Positions 51,866-60,220 of a DNA stretch of 64,000 nucleotides are shown piece by piece. Numbering within the stretch: position 1 is the first letter of the stretch; each line of letters opens with the position of its first letter. This stretch comes from Pandoraea bronchicola (GTDB lineage Bacteria > Pseudomonadota > Gammaproteobacteria > Burkholderiales > Burkholderiaceae). Under the pieces are notes generated by a model that ran no database searches, had not been told where the DNA came from, and saw nothing but the letters and a program-made list of their open reading frames with translations. The stretch is from contig NZ_CABPST010000003.1 of NCBI RefSeq assembly GCF_902459805.1, positions 62,001-126,000 of the forward strand, in the 5' to 3' direction. A program made the position numbers and the translations under genes.

Positions 51866-53488
51866 GTGAACCGGGGATTCGAGAGCATCATCGATCGTCT
51901 GGCGCGTGAGTTCTGGCGCGCCGCACACACGCGCGAGCAGCAACACGCCCAAATGCAGGCACGCTCGCTGGCGGAAGTCCGCGCCGTGGATCAGGCGCAG
52001 CGTGCCGCGCAAGAGGCGCCAGCCGCGGACGCGGCCGTTCGCGAACGTCTGCTGCTCGCGTGGCGTCAGGCAGAGGCGGCGGCGCAGGGGGCGAGGGCGA
52101 AGCTGGAAGTCGCGCGGCTCGAGCGTTTGCTCGCCGACGGCCTCACGCGCGATCTGCGCATCCCGCCGGCCGACCTGCGCGCGCGCAACACGCCGCCGGT
52201 GCTCGATACCCGGCATCTCCCAAAGATTCTGGCCAAACCCGAATGGGAGTCTTTCGCGCCCGAAAAACCGGGTAGGCTCGCCTTGGCCATGCCGGGCGCA
52301 TCGGGGCGTTACGAGCAGGCCGTCGCCAAGGCGCGCAGCGAATTCGTCCATGCCGAGCGGGAGTACGAGGCGTCGAAGATCCGTCGCACACAAGGCTCGA
52401 TGATTCTCCAGATCGCGCAGCAGAAGGCCACGGAAGCCGCGCGTGCCGATAGCGCGCGTCATAACGCGGCCGTGGCCGAGTTCGAGGGGGCGCTGTTGCG
52501 CGGTGAAGCGGCGGCCGTCACCGGCTATGCGCGCATCGTGCTCAGCCGCAGCCCGTATCCGGAAGCGTTCTTGCAGACGCTCGCGGCGCATTACGTCGAA
52601 AACCACAAGCTGCTGGCCATCGGCTACGACGTGCCGACGCTCGACGCCACCGTGCCCGTCGCGCTCGAGTACCACTACAACGCTGCGGAAAATCTCGTGC
52701 AGGGGGTGCCTGCCGGCGAGGCGATGCGCGCGCAGGTCTACGCCAACGCGCTGCGCCAGATCGTGCTGCGCTCGTTGCACGAGCTGTTCTCGGCGGACCC
52801 GCTGCGACATGTGAACGCTATCGTGTTCAACGTCTACGCCGCCGATGGCGACGCACGCGTGTGTCTGGCGAGCGCGCACGTGGCGCGTGCCGACTTCGCG
52901 GCGCTCGCGCTTGCGGAGGGCGATCCGGTGACGCATCTGGCGGCGCTGGGGGCTCGCATCTCCGCGCGTCCCGAGGCGCTGGAAGCGGTTGTGCCCGTGG
53001 CGGGTGTCGACATGACGCAGGTCGTCACGGACGCCGACGTGGCCGTCGACCGCCGTTTCAATCTGATGACGCTCACCGACAAGGATTTCACGCAGGTCAT
53101 GTTCCACTTGCTGCGCTCGCACGGCTTCGAAGGCCCCCCGCTGCTGCCGGGCGAGACGCCGGGCTTGCTGACGTGCCGCGCGTGGGACCCGCATCCGATT
53201 TTCGGTGGTGATGTGGTCGTGCACATCTACCGGGAGTTGGTCCCTTGCGCGCGTCTCGGGATGAATGCCGCCCGCGCCATGCTCGCGGAGATGCAGCAGA
53301 TTGGGGCGGCGCGAGGCATGCTGATCACCACGGGGGAGTTCGACGACGGCGTCGAGGAGTTTGCACGCGATCGCCGCATCGAGTTGCTCGCCGGGCATCA
53401 TCTGGTCTTCCTCCTCAAAGAGAACGCGGGCGTGGATGCCAGCGTCGCAGTGCCGGAAGCGCTCGATACCGCCGCGGCGTTGTTCTGA
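51866..53488 (+). CDS. Mrr-like restriction-endonuclease-fold protein with altered active site
   Basis: Encodes 540 residues from a GTG preceded by GGGGG. The N-terminal 260 residues are an Ala/Arg/Glu-rich helical region with coiled coil (AREFWRAAHTREQQHAQMQA; KATEAARADSARHNAAVAEF). The C-terminal ~130 residues resemble Mrr_cat: DFTQVMFHLLRSHGFEG, GGDVVVHIYREL, LGMNAARAMLAEMQQIG, RGMLITTGEFDDGVEEFARD and IELLAGHHLVFLL. The Q-x-K element of the nuclease centre reads H-I-Y here, so cleavage is unlikely. Possibly a DNA-binding or structural protein. Longer upstream starts are not supported. Confidence 0.75.
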   Translation: MNRGFESIIDRLAREFWRAAHTREQQHAQMQARSLAEVRAVDQAQRAAQEAPAADAAVRERLLLAWRQAEAAAQGARAKLEVARLERLLADGLTRDLRIPPADLRARNTPPVLDTRHLPKILAKPEWESFAPEKPGRLALAMPGASGRYEQAVAKARSEFVHAEREYEASKIRRTQGSMILQIAQQKATEAARADSARHNAAVAEFEGALLRGEAAAVTGYARIVLSRSPYPEAFLQTLAAHYVENHKLLAIGYDVPTLDATVPVALEYHYNAAENLVQGVPAGEAMRAQVYANALRQIVLRSLHELFSADPLRHVNAIVFNVYAADGDARVCLASAHVARADFAALALAEGDPVTHLAALGARISARPEALEAVVPVAGVDMTQVVTDADVAVDRRFNLMTLTDKDFTQVMFHLLRSHGFEGPPLLPGETPGLLTCRAWDPHPIFGGDVVVHIYRELVPCARLGMNAARAMLAEMQQIGAARGMLITTGEFDDGVEEFARDRRIELLAGHHLVFLLKENAGVDASVAVPEALDTAAALF

Positions 53489-53581
53489 CGTTTTCGCGCT
53501 GGCGGCATTCATCGTCCCCGCGCAGACGTCCTGCTATAGTGAGCCGACCTGACCCACGTCATTTGCATCACGGAGGATCGT

Positions 53582-54091
53582 ATGTCGCGACGCACGGAAC
53601 GTTTGGCTGATGCCGGTTGGACGAGAACCAAAACCGGAGTGGTGGGGGCAAGCCTTGCACTGGCGCTGACCATCGGCGCACCGATGCTTGCGCATGCGCA
53701 ACTCGATCTGCTCAAGAACGCCGTTGGCGGAAACTCTGGCGGCGGCAACGCCGGCGGACTCGCTGGCAGTCTTGGGGGGCTTGGCTCGGCCGGCTCGCTG
53801 ACCTCCGGCAGTGTGGGCAATGCAACCGGCGTGTTGCAGTTCTGTATCAAGAACAACTATCTCAGCGGCGCGAATCTGAGTTCGGCGACCGATGTCAAAG
53901 ACAAACTGCTCGGCAAGATCGGTACCCAATCGGGGTCGCCGGCCGCCAGCCCCGGCTATCTCGATGGGGCCAAAGGTCTGCTGTCTTCCCCGGACGGCAA
54001 GACAGTCGATCTGAATGGCGGCGGGCTCAAGGAGCAATTGACGCGTCAGGTCTGCGACAAGATTCTCGATCAGGCCAAATCCTTCCTCTGA
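53582..54091 (+). CDS. DUF2501 family secreted protein
   Basis: Encodes 169 residues. Signal peptide ends AHAQ. After a Gly/Asn/Ser-rich low-complexity part (NSGGGNAGGLAGSLGGLGSA), the conserved family end is present: ATGVLQFCIKNNYLSGAN, VKDKLLGKI and LTRQVCDKILDQAKSFL, with two conserved Cys likely forming a disulfide. Function unknown; periplasmic. TATAGT near 53535 may be its -10 box. Confidence 0.88.
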   Translation: MSRRTERLADAGWTRTKTGVVGASLALALTIGAPMLAHAQLDLLKNAVGGNSGGGNAGGLAGSLGGLGSAGSLTSGSVGNATGVLQFCIKNNYLSGANLSSATDVKDKLLGKIGTQSGSPAASPGYLDGAKGLLSSPDGKTVDLNGGGLKEQLTRQVCDKILDQAKSFL

Positions 54092-54269
54092 CACGGCCCT
54101 TGGCGTCGTTTTCGGGCTGCATCCGTCACCCGAAAACGACTGGAGCAAGGTGCCGCCAGGTACCTCGATGGCACCAAGAAAATTACGAGCGCTGGGTCTT
54201 TGCTAAGGGCCACGCGCGGACGTACGCTACGCGTTGTGCCACCCCCGCCGATTTTGTCCGGAGCCATCG

Positions 54270-54914
54270 ATGTATCAGCCCGCCGCCTTCACCGAGACTC
54301 GTCCCGACGTTCTGCACGAGCTGATTCGCGCCCATCCCCTCGGTCTGCTCGTGAGCGCCGGTTCGCAGGGGTTGATTGCCGATTCGATTCCGTTTCTTGT
54401 GTATCCCGGCGAAGGCGAGTTCGGCACATTGCGCGCGCATCTGGCCCGCGCCAATCCGCATGGTCCGGCGCTGCGCGAGGTCGAGGAGTGTCTGATTGCA
54501 TTCACGGGACCGCAGGGGTATATCACGCCATCGTGGTACGCCGCCAAGGCCGAACACGGCAAAGTCGTGCCGACCTGGAACTACGCGGCCGTGCATGTGT
54601 GGGGCAAACCGCGCGTCATTGACGATGCGGCATGGGTGCGACGCCTCGTGGGCGATCTCACACAATCGCAGGAGCGGGGCCGCTCCGCCCCGTGGGCGGT
54701 GGAGGATGCCCCGGCCGACTTCATCGATAGCACGCTGCGCGCTATCGTGGGTGTGGAGATTCCGATTCGTCGCATCGAGGGCAAATTCAAGATGTCGCAG
54801 AATCGCGCGATGCCCGATCGGGTCGGTGTGGTGCAAGGGCTGCGTGCCGACGGGCCGATGAACGAGCCACTGGCCGCGCTCGTCGCCCAGCGAGGCGAGG
54901 TGCCTGAGGCCTGA
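54270..54914 (+). CDS. PaiB-like FMN-binding negative transcriptional regulator
   Basis: Encodes 214 residues. Family start MYQPAAFTETRPDVLHELIR, then ADSIPFLVYPGEGEFGTLRA with HLARANPH, GPQGYITPSWYAAKAEHGKV and VPTWNYAAVHVWG (flavin contact), and the final IEGKFKMSQNRAMPDR, the most conserved PaiB segment. PaiB-type proteins are split-barrel flavoproteins linked with PaiA in Bacillus; the molecular role is not certain. Start at 54270 has CCGGAG upstream. Confidence 0.9.
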   Translation: MYQPAAFTETRPDVLHELIRAHPLGLLVSAGSQGLIADSIPFLVYPGEGEFGTLRAHLARANPHGPALREVEECLIAFTGPQGYITPSWYAAKAEHGKVVPTWNYAAVHVWGKPRVIDDAAWVRRLVGDLTQSQERGRSAPWAVEDAPADFIDSTLRAIVGVEIPIRRIEGKFKMSQNRAMPDRVGVVQGLRADGPMNEPLAALVAQRGEVPEA

Positions 54915-55118
54915 GCGGCTTGAGCAGGTACGGCGCGGCGGTCGCAAGCCGGCGCGATCAGCGTAATCGATGTGATCGGCATGATCGACAGGACCGGCAG
55001 GACCGGTGTAACCAGCGGAAGTCGTCGACGTAACGAATCGAAACAATTCAGTGGGGTGGGGACAGGCTGTCTGGCGGTGTCCCCGCATACAATGCGGCAA
55101 CCCAACTCGGATGCCGCA

Positions 55119-55277
55119 ATGAAAACGCTGCTCCTCATGCTCGCGATGGTGCTTTGTCTGCTCTTTCTCGAACAGGCATGGTTGCCGGCTGCGCAAGCGG
55201 ACGAGTGCGGCAACCTGGGCCCCGCTCAGACGCTGCAATGCGCGGCCTACGGCGCGGGGAATGTCGTCCCCGAATAG
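55119..55277 (+). CDS. Small secreted protein of 52 residues
   Basis: Starts MKTLLLMLAMVLCLLFLEQA and has a cleavage-like site after AQA, leaving about 24 mature residues (DECGNLGPAQTLQCAAYGAG) with two Cys that could form a disulfide. No family recognised. Similar tiny Cys-pair peptides occur in relatives only as hypotheticals. GCGGCAA upstream is a weak ribosome-binding site. Confidence 0.55.
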   Translation: MKTLLLMLAMVLCLLFLEQAWLPAAQADECGNLGPAQTLQCAAYGAGNVVPE

Positions 55278-55328
55278 CCGTTCATCCGCTACAATCGCAC
55301 CCCCTGAGGTCTTACCCTAAGCAGTGCG

Positions 55329-56261
55329 ATGAAGCAGTCTCGATGGACGGTCACCGCAGTGCGCGCGAACGGCTTGCGCGCGATGGCCGGGCAGTTGGCA
55401 GTGTCCTTTGCCTCTCTGATTTCCCTTTCTTCCGCAGTTGCCATCACGGCATTTCCGGGCGATGCGTTCGCAGCCGCCTCGGCGTGCGGCGATCACTACT
55501 GGGCCGGAACGGCGCCCGATATTACCAACACCGCGATGACGCGCAACGCGCGCGAGGTGTGCTTCAGCGCGTTCGGTGTGATGCACTCGGGCGTGACACG
55601 CACGCCGCTGTGGTCGGCGGAGCGTCTCACGCGAGCCGGTCTGAGCGATGCACGTCAGGTCTCTCGCGTCGACAAATTCCATGCCGAGTCGCAACTTCCC
55701 CCCGGGGAACGGGCGGAACTGCGCGACTATGTGCGCTCAGGGTATGACAGGGGGCACATGGCGCCCTCGGCCGATATGCCGGACGCGCAGGCGCAGTCGG
55801 AGAGCTTTTCGCTGGCGAATATGGTGCCCCAGAACAGCGAGAACAATCGTTATCTGTGGGCGGGCATCGAGTCGAGCGTGCGCAAGCTCGCGCAGGATCG
55901 TGGCGAATTGTTCGTGCTTACCGGACCGCTTTTCAAGGGCAAGTCGATCACGCAGGTCGGCAATCGCGTGATGGTGCCGACGCAGCTCTACAAGGTGATC
56001 TACGATCCCAAGCGCAAGCAGGCGGGCGCCTACCTTGTCGCCAACGAAGCGACAGGTGACTATTCGGTCGTGAGCGTGGCAGAACTCGAGACGCTGGCCG
56101 GCATCGACTTCTTCCCCGGTATGCCCGCAGACGTGAAGCGTACGGCGATGCGTCTGCCCGCGCCTAAGGCGGCGGGCGGCAAGCGCAAGCGAGATCCGGA
56201 CGTGCCGTCGTATCGCGAGGTGCAGACGGTGCTCGACTTCTTGCGTACGATCATCCGTTAA
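55329..56261 (+). CDS. Secreted DNA/RNA non-specific endonuclease (NucA type)
   Basis: Encodes 310 residues. A long N-terminal region with a hydrophobic segment (LAVSFASLISLSSAVAITAF, ending AFAA) serves as signal. The beta-beta-alpha-metal active site is DRGHMAPSADMP (the DRGH catalytic His), with SLANMVPQNSENNRYLW carrying the metal-binding Asn and partner residues. Close to sugar-non-specific nucleases. Probably acts in the periplasm or outside the cell on DNA. No immunity gene is evident beside it. Confidence 0.9.
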   Translation: MKQSRWTVTAVRANGLRAMAGQLAVSFASLISLSSAVAITAFPGDAFAAASACGDHYWAGTAPDITNTAMTRNAREVCFSAFGVMHSGVTRTPLWSAERLTRAGLSDARQVSRVDKFHAESQLPPGERAELRDYVRSGYDRGHMAPSADMPDAQAQSESFSLANMVPQNSENNRYLWAGIESSVRKLAQDRGELFVLTGPLFKGKSITQVGNRVMVPTQLYKVIYDPKRKQAGAYLVANEATGDYSVVSVAELETLAGIDFFPGMPADVKRTAMRLPAPKAAGGKRKRDPDVPSYREVQTVLDFLRTIIR

Positions 56262-56375
56262 GCACAGCGGCAACGCTCTTGCCGCATGGTTTCGGGCGTT
56301 GCCGGGTCGACGGGCTTGCCGCGCTCGTTGACCGGTCTCCACCGACTGATTTCTCTCTTGACTCAGGAGCCTCAG

Positions 56376-56657
56376 ATGTCCGCTTCGTCTCCAGCCGACG
56401 CCAAATTCGCCCCGTTTGCCAACGACGCCGATGCGCTCACACTTGGCGAACTTAACGTCGAAAATCACACGGACCACGTTGCCATCTTTGGCAACCTCGA
56501 GCTTCGTCGCGATGCCGAAGGGCTACGCCAGGCGCAGGCGCTCAAGACGGTGCTCGACGCCGTGGTGGCGTCGCTCGCCAGCGCCGATCTGCCAGCCCAT
56601 GTGGAAGCGTCGGGCGGCACCACCGCACGACAGGTGAGGAATCCGTTCGAATCGTAA
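56376..56657 (+). CDS. Small hypothetical protein
   Basis: Encodes 93 residues from ATG 56376 (AGGAG nine bases before). MSASSPADAKFAPFANDADA then LGELNVENHTDHVAIFGNLE, and GLRQAQALKTVLDAVVASLA. No signal peptide. The pattern of the middle part (DHVAIFGNLELRRDAEGLRQ) is common to small hypothetical proteins of Burkholderiaceae, function unknown. Confidence 0.7.
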   Translation: MSASSPADAKFAPFANDADALTLGELNVENHTDHVAIFGNLELRRDAEGLRQAQALKTVLDAVVASLASADLPAHVEASGGTTARQVRNPFES

Positions 56658-56800
56658 CGGTGAAGGGAAGGGGGCGCCGCACCCCCGGATTTACCCCAGC
56701 TTTGTGGCTTATTCGAAGAATCGATGTTGCACCGCACGACGCCACTGGTGCTCCGCTCCGCGCACGCCCTATCCTTCCCGGTCGCCCGGTTTACCGCGGT

Positions 56801-56897
56801 TGTCGCACCTGCGGCATGACACCCGCTGCCGCACCCCGAAAATTCCCCAATTCCACGGTTCATGCGGGTTGCGCGACAACTTGTCGCACCTGCGACA
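56801..56897. promoter_or_regulatory. Repeated TGTCG-N6-CGACA-type operators
   Basis: TTGTCGCACCTGCG occurs twice (56800-56813 and 56881-56894). The second copy extends to a perfect inverted repeat TGTCGCA-CC-TGCGACA (56882-56897), the CRP/FNR-superfamily layout TGTCG-N6-CGACA; the first has one mismatch. A further TGTCGCA half-site follows near 56901. The 481-base region (56658-57138) has no gene I can support. Confidence 0.45.
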
Positions 56898-57138
56898 TTC
56901 TGTCGCATTGACACGCTCCGTCACAAATCCCGAATCACGTCACCGTGACGGTATTCATCGGTGTATTTTCCCGTCTCGAAAACCATCCGAATCAAGCGTT
57001 TTGCTTGCGGCGACGCAGCACGGATAAGGGGTTTACGGTTCCCAGACAAAGCGCATACTAGCCCTGCGTCTCGTCGATTCCGATAGTGTGAATCGATGAC
57101 CGGCAAGGCTACGAACACTAAACAACGCGAGGTAACTT

Positions 57139-57324
57139 ATGCACATCCGTTGGAAAAAAGTGTATTCGAGTGGTTGGGGAACGATTCATCACGATGCACC
57201 CCGTTCCCATCGCAGCGCTGCTGAGCGCGAGCAACTCTTTCAACGCCTGTTGGCAATCGCGATCGCCTGTAGCGTCGGCGGTTTCGTGCTCTTGTCCGTA
57301 GGTGCGGCCTTTCTGGGGCGCTAA
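57139..57324 (+). CDS. Small membrane protein, paralog of the one at 57890
   Basis: Encodes 61 residues. N-terminal MHIRWKKVYSSGWGTIHH, basic middle and one C-terminal membrane helix (LLAIAIACSVGGFVLLSVGA). GAGG lies six bases upstream. The 57890 protein has the same plan, with a matching start M-x-IRW-x-K-x-YS-x-G. Function unknown; a single-span inner-membrane peptide is likely. Confidence 0.65.
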   Translation: MHIRWKKVYSSGWGTIHHDAPRSHRSAAEREQLFQRLLAIAIACSVGGFVLLSVGAAFLGR

Positions 57325-57354
57325 AGTCACCGATCTTCCCGATCTTCCTTTTCG

Positions 57355-57387
57355 TGCGCGGCACCGCCTTCGGCGGATTGCCGCGCA
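57355..57387 (+). terminator. GC-rich hairpin after the first small membrane protein
   Basis: TGCGCGGCA / TGCCGCGCA outer arms (57355-57363 and 57379-57387) with inner CCGCC-TTC-GGCGG. No clear T run; probable terminator for the gene at 57139. Confidence 0.5.
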
Positions 57388-57889
57388 GCGTTGCTTCGGC
57401 TGACGTATCTCCCGCACTCCCTGCTTTTCACTCGGATAATCCGCTCCCGCCTCGATGGTGCAGGAGGCTGTGGTTCGTTCGTCACGCCGATTCAATCACC
57501 CGCTTTGAACGAACGTCCGTGCTGTTTTGAAACGTCTTGTTACAAAGATAGGGGGTTTCAAAAAGGCTGGCGTGGCCAATTTCCGGCAATTTTCTGCAAT
57601 TCTCTGTTAAAGATCTGTCGCGACATACGATAAAGCGCGCAATATGCGTTGATATCCATCGTCGATGACGTGGTCTCTCGTGGTGCTGCGGCCGCATTCT
57701 GCAAGTTCACGCTATTGCGTTTACGAAAGAATAGTGCGATCTTGAAGCCAAAGCGCGGTGTCGGAATTTTGGCTAATTCTCATTCGGAATTTGCCCGGAT
57801 TTATCCGAATTGTCTTGCGCTTCAAAACTTTCGATAAATAAGAAAAGAACAGTAGTGCGGGCTGGTTTGATTGATTTGTGAGGTGCGCC
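57388..57889. other. AT-rich intergenic region before the second small membrane protein
   Basis: No gene seen. Bases 57575-57660 and 57730-57860 are markedly AT-richer than the flanks (for example TTCTGCAATTCTCTGTTAAAG and AACTTTCGATAAATAAG), suggesting promoter or regulatory DNA or a horizontally derived piece. Confidence 0.4.
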
Positions 57890-58057
57890 ATGGAAATTCG
57901 CTGGGAAAAGTTGTACTCGGGCGGATTGGGTCGTTTCTACGACACTTCGGAATCGAGCCGCCGCCGGGCACGGCGCGCGCAGTTGGCATGGTTTGGCGTG
58001 GTGATCTCCATTGGTGTCGCCATCGGGGCCATTGCCATCGCATGGCGCTGGGTCTGA
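57890..58057 (+). CDS. Small membrane protein, second paralog
   Basis: Encodes 55 residues: MEIRWEKLYSGGLGRFYDTS, a run of Arg (SSRRRARRAQ), then one membrane helix (FGVVISIGVAIGAIAIAWRW). It is too short for most gene finders but has GAGG six bases before the ATG and clear similarity to the protein at 57139. Its TGA overlaps the ATG of the next gene (TGATG), so both are translated together. Confidence 0.7.
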   Translation: MEIRWEKLYSGGLGRFYDTSESSRRRARRAQLAWFGVVISIGVAIGAIAIAWRWV

Positions 58058-58413
58058 TGTTCATCACGGCAAAGCGCTGCTCGGGAATCAAGGCAATGTG
58101 GGTGCTGCTCGCCTTCGCGGCGAGCGTGCCGGTTCGCGCTCAGACGCCGGCCATGCCGACAGAGCCGCTCGATGCGGCCGGAAAGCCGTGCGGGGCGCTG
58201 CGAGCGCTGCCTGCCGATGTCACGCAGTATCGCTACGAGGTGATGAACCGGTGCGAACGTCCGGTCACGTTCTTCTGGCGTTGCAGCGCCAGCGACATCG
58301 AGCATTCGCTCGAAGTCCCGGGCAAGGCGACGCAGGCCGCCACATGCGTCAAGGCGACGGCGGCGGCCGGGGAAATCGTGTTTCGCTTCGACCCGCCGGG
58401 CACGGGCAACTAA
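58057..58413 (+). CDS. Secreted protein coupled to the small membrane protein
   Basis: Encodes 118 residues. Signal peptide (GIKAMWVLLAFAASVPVRAQ) then a mature domain with VTQYRYEVMNRCERPVTFFW and EIVFRFDPPGTGN; four Cys in the mature part. No family recognised; the layout recalls small periplasmic beta domains. It starts one base before the end of the small membrane protein gene, implying a shared function. Confidence 0.7.
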   Translation: MFITAKRCSGIKAMWVLLAFAASVPVRAQTPAMPTEPLDAAGKPCGALRALPADVTQYRYEVMNRCERPVTFFWRCSASDIEHSLEVPGKATQAATCVKATAAAGEIVFRFDPPGTGN

Positions 58414-58654
58414 GCGTCGCTTCGGCGCCCTCGATTCACCCCATTTTCACCCCGCATGACCTGCGCCGCGCCCTGACCGGCTGAGGATGCCGGGGGCGCA
58501 CGCCACCGCTGGCCGGCCGGTCGCCACCGCGGCCGGGAATGGCTATCATGACGCCATATGGCCCGCCGGAACCCCCAGCGAGTGCCCGGGACGGCGTCGC
58601 GCCCCCTGCGACCGGATCCGTCACGTCAACCAAGACACCCCCAAGGACTTCCCC

Positions 58655-60115
58655 ATGACCGACCCTGTCACCTTGACTCAGCCGTCGCTCGATTCGGCAG
58701 CATTGCGTGAATTCGTCGAACGCAAATGGAATGACGAAATCCTGCATGCGCTGACCGACTACATTGCCGTACCCGCCAAAAGCCCGGGCTTCGATGCCGA
58801 TTGGGCGCGCAACGGGTATATCGATCGCGTGGTGCGCGACGCTGCCCAGTGGGCAGAACGTCAGCCCGTGAAGGGGCTGACGCTCGAAGTGATTCGTCTG
58901 GAAGGCCGCACGCCGGTGATCTTCTTCGAAGCCCCGGCCACCCGCTCGGGCAGTACCGAGACGATCGTGCTCTACGGTCACCTCGACAAGCAGCCCGAGT
59001 TCGACGGATGGCGCAAGGACCTTGGCCCGTGGACCCCCAAGTTCGAAGACGGCAAACTCTATGGCCGCGGCGGCGCAGACGATGGCTACGCCATCTACTC
59101 GAGTGTGACGGCGCTCGCCGCCCTCGATGCGCAAGGCGTGGAGCGCCCGCGTTGCGTGGGGCTCATCGAGACGTGTGAAGAGTCGGGCAGCTACGATCTG
59201 CTGCCGTATGTCGATGCGCTGCGCGAGCGCCTGGGCCGCGTCGGTCTGGTTGTTTGCCTCGATTCGGGGGCCGGCAACTATGACCAACTGTGGCTGACGA
59301 CATCGCTGCGTGGCCTGATCTCGGGCAGCCTCGAAGTGCAGGTGCTCGACGAAGGCATTCACTCGGGTGGCTACGGCGGCATTGCGCCGTCGAGCTTTCG
59401 CATCATGCGCCAGTTGTTCGAGCGGCTCGAAGACGCCGGCACCGGTAACGTGCTGCCGCAGGGCTTTCATACCCCGATTCCGTTGCAGCGTCTGAAAGAG
59501 GCGGAAGCCACCGCGCACATTCTGGGCGACGATGTCTGGAAGAAGATGCCGTGGGCGTGCGGTCAGGACGGCCTGTCGGTGTTGCCGACCACGACCGATC
59601 CGAAGGAAGCGCTGCTCAATTCGACGTGGCGTCCGTCGCTGTCGGTGACGGGGGCCGCCGGTCTGCCTGCACTGGCCGATGCCGGGAATGTGTTGCGTCC
59701 GCGTACGGCGTTCAAGCTCTCGCTGCGCCTGCCGCCGCTCGTCGACGCGGCCAAGGCCGTGGCCGAACTCAAGTCACTGCTCGAACTCGACCCGCCGTAC
59801 AACGCGAAGGTGACGTTCAAGTCCGACGCCGGTGCGGCCTCCGGATGGAATGCCCCTGACGTCGCGCCGTGGCTCACGTCGGCGCTGAACACGGCATCGC
59901 AACGGCATTACGGGGAGGACGTAGCGTACATCGGGCAGGGCGGCACGATTCCCCTGATGAATACGCTGCAAGCGGGTTTCCCGACGGCGCAGTTCATGGT
60001 GTGCGGCGTCCTCGGACCGAAGTCGAACGCACACGGCCCGAACGAGTTCCTGCACGTGCCCTATGCGAAGAAGCTGACCGCTGCGGTGGCCGAGGTGATC
60101 GCCTTGGCGCCGTGA
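58655..60115 (+). CDS. M20-family metallopeptidase (dipeptidase)
   Basis: Encodes 486 residues. M20/M25/M40 di-zinc centre: VLYGHLDKQPEFDGW (His and Asp ligands), GRGGADDGYAIYSS (Asp), GLIETCEESGSYDLL (Glu pair), CLDSGAGNYD and YIGQGGTIPLMNTL, and the lid dimerisation domain between. Cytoplasmic (no signal). The family hydrolyses dipeptides or amide bonds; exact substrate unknown. Start at 58655 fits the family; the upstream frame is a longer read-through. A strong terminator follows. Confidence 0.9.
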   Translation: MTDPVTLTQPSLDSAALREFVERKWNDEILHALTDYIAVPAKSPGFDADWARNGYIDRVVRDAAQWAERQPVKGLTLEVIRLEGRTPVIFFEAPATRSGSTETIVLYGHLDKQPEFDGWRKDLGPWTPKFEDGKLYGRGGADDGYAIYSSVTALAALDAQGVERPRCVGLIETCEESGSYDLLPYVDALRERLGRVGLVVCLDSGAGNYDQLWLTTSLRGLISGSLEVQVLDEGIHSGGYGGIAPSSFRIMRQLFERLEDAGTGNVLPQGFHTPIPLQRLKEAEATAHILGDDVWKKMPWACGQDGLSVLPTTTDPKEALLNSTWRPSLSVTGAAGLPALADAGNVLRPRTAFKLSLRLPPLVDAAKAVAELKSLLELDPPYNAKVTFKSDAGAASGWNAPDVAPWLTSALNTASQRHYGEDVAYIGQGGTIPLMNTLQAGFPTAQFMVCGVLGPKSNAHGPNEFLHVPYAKKLTAAVAEVIALAP

Positions 60116-60164
60116 GCACACTAAGTTCGCCAAGGCGGTCAGTGCCGCCGCGATAAACGACCCG

Positions 60165-60196
60165 TCGGGCCGCCTGAGTGCGGCCCGATTTGTTTT
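60165..60196 (+). terminator. Intrinsic terminator after the M20 dipeptidase
   Basis: TCGGGCCGC-CTGAGT-GCGGCCCGA, a 9-bp perfect stem (60165-60173, 60180-60188) followed by TTTGTTTT, 50 bp after the stop. Also lies beyond the converging amidohydrolase gene. Confidence 0.9.
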
Positions 60197-60220
60197 CGGC
60201 AGCGAGGGATGGGGGTGGGT

